The notes under the pieces: model-generated
The model's input: only the letters and a program-made list of their open reading frames with translations
Database searches by the model: none
Told to the model about the DNA's origin: nothing
Program-made: the position numbers and the translations under genes
Source of the DNA: Lachnospiraceae bacterium
GTDB taxonomy: Bacteria > Bacillota > Clostridia > Lachnospirales > Lachnospiraceae
Assembly: GCA_017399685.1 (NCBI GenBank)
Contig: JAFQBM010000020.1
Coordinates: 1-64,000, forward strand
DNA: 64,000 nt
Reading direction: 5' to 3'
Shown: positions 59,662 to 64,000 of the stretch, piece by piece
Layout of the letters: each line of letters opens with the position of its first letter
Position numbering within the stretch: the first letter of the stretch is position 1

Positions 59662-60129
59662 TTAATTTAACGAATATTGATACGATTGACTTCTGACAGT
59701 TTGACAACCATACTTTGCCTTAATATGACTAAGTGGTATTTCCTGCTTATGATGTCTGCGGTATGGCTCACTATGCCAAACCCACGCACGTTTCTTACTG
59801 CACCATGTAAACCCTAGACTTTTCAACTGGTCTTTATATTGGTAGCAATCAAAGCACCATATCCAACTACCAATAATTTGGACAGTCATATTAAACCCTG
59901 TAATTTCGTTCAAAATAGCCTTAAATTTCTCATTTTCTTCATAGGTATAAGATTGACCATCTGACTTATTATCTTTGCTAAAATCGGCAAATAAGCGGTC
60001 ATACTCTGCATTTATAGATTGCATTTCTGCAACACTACCGCCGTTATCAGGATGATACTTTTTTAATAGTTCCCTGTACTTCTTTCTTAATATTTCAATG
60101 TCTGTTACTCCTGCAAAATAATTACTCAT
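59662..60129 (-). CDS. J-domain protein with C-terminal Trp-rich domain
   Basis: The product has 155 residues. The J-domain is canonical: LRKKYRELLKKYHPDNGG, with HPD intact. The C-terminal part (IIGSWIWCFDCYQYKDQLKSLGFTWCSKKRAWVWHS) resembles domains in conjugative-element proteins. A leader hairpin at 60166-60220 precedes it. It is unrelated to the large J/TPR protein at 33556-37113. Confidence 0.85.
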   Translation of the reverse strand: MSNYFAGVTDIEILRKKYRELLKKYHPDNGGSVAEMQSINAEYDRLFADFSKDNKSDGQSYTYEENEKFKAILNEITGFNMTVQIIGSWIWCFDCYQYKDQLKSLGFTWCSKKRAWVWHSEPYRRHHKQEIPLSHIKAKYGCQTVRSQSYQYSLN

Positions 60130-60165
60130 AATGCAACAACTCCTTTCGATAATGTGTTTTTACAG

Positions 60166-60220
60166 TAAAAAAGCTAGACCAATACCCAATGACAATGACC
60201 GTCGGGTATTAATCTAGCTT
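60166..60220 (-). promoter_or_regulatory. Leader terminator hairpin before the J-domain gene
   Basis: On the minus strand AAGCTAGA plus AATACCC pair with GGGTATT plus TCTAGCTT, followed by TTTTTT. A promoter-like TTGCCA-N17-TATAAA lies at 60259-60287. The terminator falls between promoter and gene, so expression may depend on antitermination. Confidence 0.55.
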
Positions 60221-60285
60221 TGATTTCCTTAAAAAGAACTCTAGGTGGCTCTCAAAAATTTATAAAATTTTTCTGCTATACTGGC

Positions 60286-60326
60286 AAAAAAATACACTAT
60301 TGTTAACTTAACAACAGTGTATTTTT
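60286..60326. terminator. Symmetrical terminator between GIY-YIG and J-domain genes
   Basis: AAAAATACACT and AGTGTATTTTT pair across GTTAACTTAAC-like bases. It ends the GIY-YIG transcript just beyond the stop at 60329. Confidence 0.7.
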
Positions 60327-60328
60327 CT

Positions 60329-61027
60329 TTAACAACCATATACAATATAATCATGCAAAAAATCAGATACATTACTAAAATTTTGAATATGCACATCTAA
60401 TTTTTTAAATCTTCCTACGTCCTCACTTCTAACATTTAATTCTGGATTAAACCACGATATAAGAAGTGCTTCCATTTCTCCTAGACATTTTTCAGCTTCA
60501 TTATAAGGTGTTATAAATTCTAATGGCACATATTCTTTATCTTCTGAAAGAAAAGTAACCGTTCCAAAATAAACACGTTTATGAAATCCATCATATTTAG
60601 GATTATGCAACTTTAAAGCTACTAAATGCCCATTAGCAAATCTGCTTTTTTTCGCATCTGTCTTGCCAATATATACAAGTTTTTCTTCTGTATCATTATA
60701 TATAGTAACAAAGTACAGATTGTAAGAACTTTGTGGTGGTTCTCCTAACTCATCTAATATCCATTCCTGTTCTTCATGGTCTAGGTCATATCCATTATCC
60801 GCACTTACATTTGCTATTTTACAAGCTTTTTCTATATAACTCTTATTTGCAGTCCAAGAATCATATAAATTACCTGTTTCTATCGTATTTGCCATATATA
60901 AATCCACTGCCATATCTAATGCAATGAATGCTCCCATTTCTAAACAAGGTTTCAAATTACCATAAAAATTATTAGGCGTAACACTTTGATTACCTTTTAT
61001 CCATGGACTTAAGGGTTGAAATCTCAT
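60329..61027 (-). CDS. GIY-YIG nuclease-domain protein
   Basis: The ATG at 61027 follows AGGTGA (232 residues). Residues 105-215 have YFVTIYNDTEEKLVYIGKT, then FANGHLVALKLHNP and a C-terminal EKCLGEMEALLISWFNPELN, the GIY-YIG pattern (here YFV...VYIGKT) with Glu in the expected metal position. The N-terminal 100 residues are unassigned. It could be a homing or defence-type nuclease. It lies at the end of the island. Confidence 0.8.
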   Translation of the reverse strand: MRFQPLSPWIKGNQSVTPNNFYGNLKPCLEMGAFIALDMAVDLYMANTIETGNLYDSWTANKSYIEKACKIANVSADNGYDLDHEEQEWILDELGEPPQSSYNLYFVTIYNDTEEKLVYIGKTDAKKSRFANGHLVALKLHNPKYDGFHKRVYFGTVTFLSEDKEYVPLEFITPYNEAEKCLGEMEALLISWFNPELNVRSEDVGRFKKLDVHIQNFSNVSDFLHDYIVYGC

Positions 61028-61044
61028 ACATTTCACCTCACATA

Positions 61045-61175
61045 TTATATATCCACCACTACCAGTTCTATTCCCACACTCACTGGAATTTCTCGTTTTA
61101 ACTCTTTTTCTAACACATTTTCCGCATTTGGAGTAAATACGAAATGGTCGAAAAACAGCGTAAAGTCAAGGATTT
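61045..61175 (-). other. Possible gene fragment at the rlmD 3' end
   Basis: A minus-strand frame overlapping the end of rlmD reads FLEILDFTLFFDHFVFTP and continues NVLEKELKREIPVSVGIELVVVDI to a stop at 61045. The composition looks like protein, but no start or family is clear. It may be the end of an element-borne gene fused to the integration site. Confidence 0.35.
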
Positions 61176-62561
61176 CTAGGAATTGGTGCGACATAGCAAC
61201 ACACAAGTCTCCACATGCACCGTCTGGCAAAATTGATCCACCACAGCCACCTTCTTCACTTCATACCCATACCCCGCCAAAATCTTCAAATCCCGTGCCA
61301 GTGTTGCCGGGTTGCAGCTTACATAAACCACCCGTTCCGGCTGCATTTCATAAATCGTTTTTAGCAAAGTTTCATCGCAGCCTTTTCGTGGTGGGTCTAC
61401 TACAATGACCTTCGCATAAACCTTATTTTCTTCGTATTCCTTTGGCAAAACCTCTTCTGCCTTGCCCACGAAGAAAGTTACATTCTCCATGCCGTTATTC
61501 TTGGCATTTCTTCTGGCATCTTCAATGGCTTGTGGGACGATTTCCACCCCATACACCCATTTCGCCTTTTGTGCCAAAAATAAAGAAATGGTTCCAATTC
61601 CACAATACAAATCCCAAACCGTTTCTTCCCCGGTCAATCCTGCATATTCCAATGCCTTTTCATATAACACCTTGGTCTGTACAGGATTTACCTGATAGAA
61701 GGACAATGGGGAAATCTGATATTTTACCTCACCAATATAATCTTCAATGTATCCCTTGCCCCATAAAGTAACACAAGTATCCCCCAGAATCTTATTGGTA
61801 TGCTCCTTATTGATGTTCAAACAAATGCTGGTCATACCTTCTATCTTCGTCAACCGCTGAATCAATTCCTCTACATTTGGAATCTTCTTCCCATTAATTA
61901 TAAGACAGACCATAATTTCCCCCGTAGTAAATCCCACTCTGGTTAAAATATGTCGTAACAATCCTTTCTTACTGGTTTCATCATAGGTCGAGATGTGAAA
62001 TTCCTCCATAAACTCCCGGATAATTCCGATAACCTCATCACTTACCTCTAATTGCAGAAAACATTCTCTGGTATCAATGATGCTATGGGTTCTTCCTGCA
62101 TAAAATCCGATGGCAGGCTTGAAATTCTTTCCCATTCCCGTAGGAAACTGAGCCTTATTCCGGTAACGGAAAGGGTTCTCCATTCCATAAGGCCCTTCCA
62201 TGATTTTTTCAATATCTAAAAAACCTCCGATTCGAACCAGACAATTCTTCACCTGGTCAAATTTATATTCTAACTGTTTTTCATAAGAAAGATGCTGCAA
62301 AGTACAACCGCCACAGGCCTTGGCATGCTTACAAAGCGGCTCCACCCTGTCTTTAGATGGCAAGATTAATTCCTCCAGCCGTCCAAATCCATAATGCTTT
62401 AGCACCTTAACCAGCTTCACCCTAGCCACATCGCCGATAACAGTATCCTTCACAAACACTACGAAATCTTCGATTTTTCCAATTCCCTGTCCGTCTTCTG
62501 CCATATCCACAATGGATATTTCATAACACTCATTCTTCTTTATCTCCATACGTTCCTCCAT
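61176..62561 (-). CDS. 23S rRNA (uracil-C5)-methyltransferase, RlmD/RumA type
   Basis: The product has 461 residues. An N-terminal TRAM domain (GQGIGKIEDFVVFV) and the [4Fe-4S] cysteines (CKHAKACGGCTLQHL) precede the SAM-binding core (VWDLYCGIGTISLFLA) and the catalytic Cys in YVSCNPATLARDLKIL; VVDPPRKGCDE is the motif IV region. It methylates a uridine of 23S rRNA. The 3' end of this gene is a known insertion site for Clostridial conjugative elements; the C-terminal residues VHVETCVLLCRTNS differ slightly from the usual VHVETVVLL. Confidence 0.93.
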   Translation of the reverse strand: MEERMEIKKNECYEISIVDMAEDGQGIGKIEDFVVFVKDTVIGDVARVKLVKVLKHYGFGRLEELILPSKDRVEPLCKHAKACGGCTLQHLSYEKQLEYKFDQVKNCLVRIGGFLDIEKIMEGPYGMENPFRYRNKAQFPTGMGKNFKPAIGFYAGRTHSIIDTRECFLQLEVSDEVIGIIREFMEEFHISTYDETSKKGLLRHILTRVGFTTGEIMVCLIINGKKIPNVEELIQRLTKIEGMTSICLNINKEHTNKILGDTCVTLWGKGYIEDYIGEVKYQISPLSFYQVNPVQTKVLYEKALEYAGLTGEETVWDLYCGIGTISLFLAQKAKWVYGVEIVPQAIEDARRNAKNNGMENVTFFVGKAEEVLPKEYEENKVYAKVIVVDPPRKGCDETLLKTIYEMQPERVVYVSCNPATLARDLKILAGYGYEVKKVAVVDQFCQTVHVETCVLLCRTNS

Positions 62562-62684
62562 CCTGTTATCTAAAAATTACAATTCGAAACACATCATAAC
62601 CTTGGGATCTACAAAGTCAACACCGCATATCTCACGTTCTAGACATTGTATGACCCAATGGTAACATCTAATTACACCCCTCTG

Positions 62685-62894
62685 TCAGATTTCATACAGC
62701 AAATATCTGTCATATCCGCCTGCCTGTTTTATGAGCACCCTGCTCTCATCACCAAGTGGCATATCTCCGAAAAAGGCGGTCAGTGAGCAGATATAATAAT
62801 AAACGGGGCTGCTGCGATAACTGAACCCTTCTCTGCCATATCTACCCTGAATGCTGTCCATAATCTTCTCCTTTGCATAAACTCCATAATTCAT
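62685..62894 (-). CDS. Small hypothetical protein (69 residues)
   Basis: An ATG at 62894 has AAGGAT upstream, and an internal ATG at 62861 has AAAGGAG; either may be used. The sequence includes QGRYGREGFSYRSSPVYYYI and LTAFFGDMPLGDESRVLIKQ. No family was recognised. It lies alone between rlmD and the partial gene. Confidence 0.5.
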   Translation of the reverse strand: MNYGVYAKEKIMDSIQGRYGREGFSYRSSPVYYYICSLTAFFGDMPLGDESRVLIKQAGGYDRYLLYEI

Positions 62895-62933
62895 GTGTTC
62901 TTATCCTTACATTTTGTGAAAGACAAATCAACC

Positions 62934-64000
62934 CTATAGTTTATTTCTCAAAATCTCTTCTTTTGTCATCCCACCATATTTATTTGCAAAATCATCAAAA
63001 CTTGCATTGGTTTCTAACTGTAAACACCGAAACAATTCTTCTCTTATTTCTTTGTTTCCATCATTCAAAAGATTGAATTTGTAGTCGAAGGATTTTTCTC
63101 CCTCCAAGGCTATATTATTAATACCCATTGCTAGTCCTCCATGAGGAGAACGATACTCTTTTAAATACTCTTTTAACTTTGTTGATATATGTTCGTATGA
63201 CAATATAGTTGTTCCGGTACCCCATTCGACATACAAATTAAAAGAATCTGGGTACTTGCTCATCCCTTGGGCAACTAAAAAATCATATGTATGAACTGTT
63301 GACTTCGCATTTAATCCTTGAATCTTTGTGCAAACGAGATTGAACTCTATGTCTTCTTTCTGCAATTCTTTGTGTCCGACAATTTTATGTGTTCCCCATA
63401 TAATATCATTATCTCCACAGATTTCAACTCTTCCTAATGGAATACGCGCCAAATCTTCAACAGACAAGTTATCCTCCGTAGTACAAATATCATAAAATCT
63501 AACCATAATAGGAACCATCATAAGATTCCTCAAGCTATGAAATTCCGGAAGTTCTTTCCATTTCAGAATTTCTTTTACCTGCCCCGTAATTATCCCATAG
63601 CTGTAATGAAATCTATCAACCTCCACTCTGAAAATGTCCCCGGTTTTATATTTAACCGTAACATGTTTATTTTCTCTAAGAGCTTTAATTCTATCGAAAT
63701 AATGTGAGGGACAGGTTTCCATATAATATTTCATAAATTCATGAAAATCAGCATCATTTCTAATTTTATTTATCTTATCCCGTTCTCCCATCGCAATACT
63801 CTTATTATTTCTATGATTGTATATAGACATACTTACCAAAACTTCATGAAAAGTATCCAAATGAAAATGAAAACCACATCCAAGCGGATTAACCGCCAGT
63901 ATATTTGTAACACTAACCTTCTTCTTTTTTCCTCTTGTTGTTAATGGTAGTATCCACTCTCTATTTTCAGTTTGCAAATTTGTATCGTATTCCGTAATGC
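62934..64000 (-). CDS. Protein with Imm26-like segment, 5' end outside window
   Basis: The frame is open through the window edge; a TTG at 63977 is not a convincing start. The internal segment VKYKTGDIFRVEVDRFHYSYGIITGQV resembles the Imm26 family of immunity proteins. The rest (for example YDFLVAQGMSKYPDSFNLYVEW and KEYLKEYRSPHGGLAMGINN) is unassigned. It may be a toxin immunity protein, but no toxin is seen nearby. Confidence 0.55.
   Translation of the reverse strand, partial: ITEYDTNLQTENREWILPLTTRGKKKKVSVTNILAVNPLGCGFHFHLDTFHEVLVSMSIYNHRNNKSIAMGERDKINKIRNDADFHEFMKYYMETCPSHYFDRIKALRENKHVTVKYKTGDIFRVEVDRFHYSYGIITGQVKEILKWKELPEFHSLRNLMMVPIMVRFYDICTTEDNLSVEDLARIPLGRVEICGDNDIIWGTHKIVGHKELQKEDIEFNLVCTKIQGLNAKSTVHTYDFLVAQGMSKYPDSFNLYVEWGTGTTILSYEHISTKLKEYLKEYRSPHGGLAMGINNIALEGEKSFDYKFNLLNDGNKEIREELFRCLQLETNASFDDFANKYGGMTKEEILRNKL

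Overview
The window is AT-rich chromosomal DNA with low-GC Gram-positive signals: strong AGGAGG ribosome-binding sites, TTGACA-N17-TATAAT promoters and T-tailed hairpin terminators. The gene families (AAA-ATPase-like/PDDEXK_9 proteins, a Bce-type ABC transporter with its two-component system, HipBA, HicAB, DUF4253, serine recombinase elements) point to Clostridia, most likely Lachnospiraceae. This is inferred from family content; no rRNA or tRNA gene was seen to confirm it. Most genes lie on the minus strand.

1-9 kb: a partial AAA-ATPase-like/PDDEXK gene, then one divergently oriented operon (permease, ATPase, small membrane protein, C45-type lipoprotein) followed by the response regulator and histidine kinase that probably control it. 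9-16 kb: mixed accessory genes (sugar O-acetyltransferase, hipBA, SMI1/KNR4 immunity-like protein, LacI regulator, histidine phosphatase, VOC protein, GNAT, hicAB). The hic toxin gene is only 57 codons. 16-28 kb: a turnover zone holding a 2H phosphoesterase, a tandemly duplicated marR-flavodoxin operon in which each copy has lost the opposite gene, a proC remnant, an intact AAA/PDDEXK gene plus an internally deleted copy and a fragment, an intact Fic gene plus a Fic fragment, mazEF, two flavoproteins, a DUF3916 protein and relBE.

28-45 kb: metabolic and housekeeping-like genes (sugar isomerase-like TIM barrel, a DHFR fused to a pyrophosphatase-like domain, GNAT behind an elaborate transcribed leader, Nudix), then a four-gene, translationally coupled chaperone operon (DUF4253, Hsp70, J-domain/TPR protein, Hsp70), a metallophosphoesterase, PnuC, and a plus-strand MoxR ATPase plus VWA/metallopeptidase pair behind a leader-peptide transcript.

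45-61 kb: an island bounded by integrase-like sequences and ending next to the 3' end of a 23S rRNA methyltransferase gene (rlmD/rumA type). It holds a compact operon of an XRE regulator, a GHKL ATPase fused to a PD-(D/E)XK-like nuclease domain, an AlbA_2/ATPase protein, a COG1112-type SF1 helicase and a PIN-like protein. I regard this as the best candidate for an undescribed defence system. Next to it is a small serine-recombinase element with iteron-like repeats and replication or regulatory HTH proteins, followed by J-domain, Cys-rich, integrase-like and GIY-YIG genes. The window ends in a partial gene with an Imm26-like segment.
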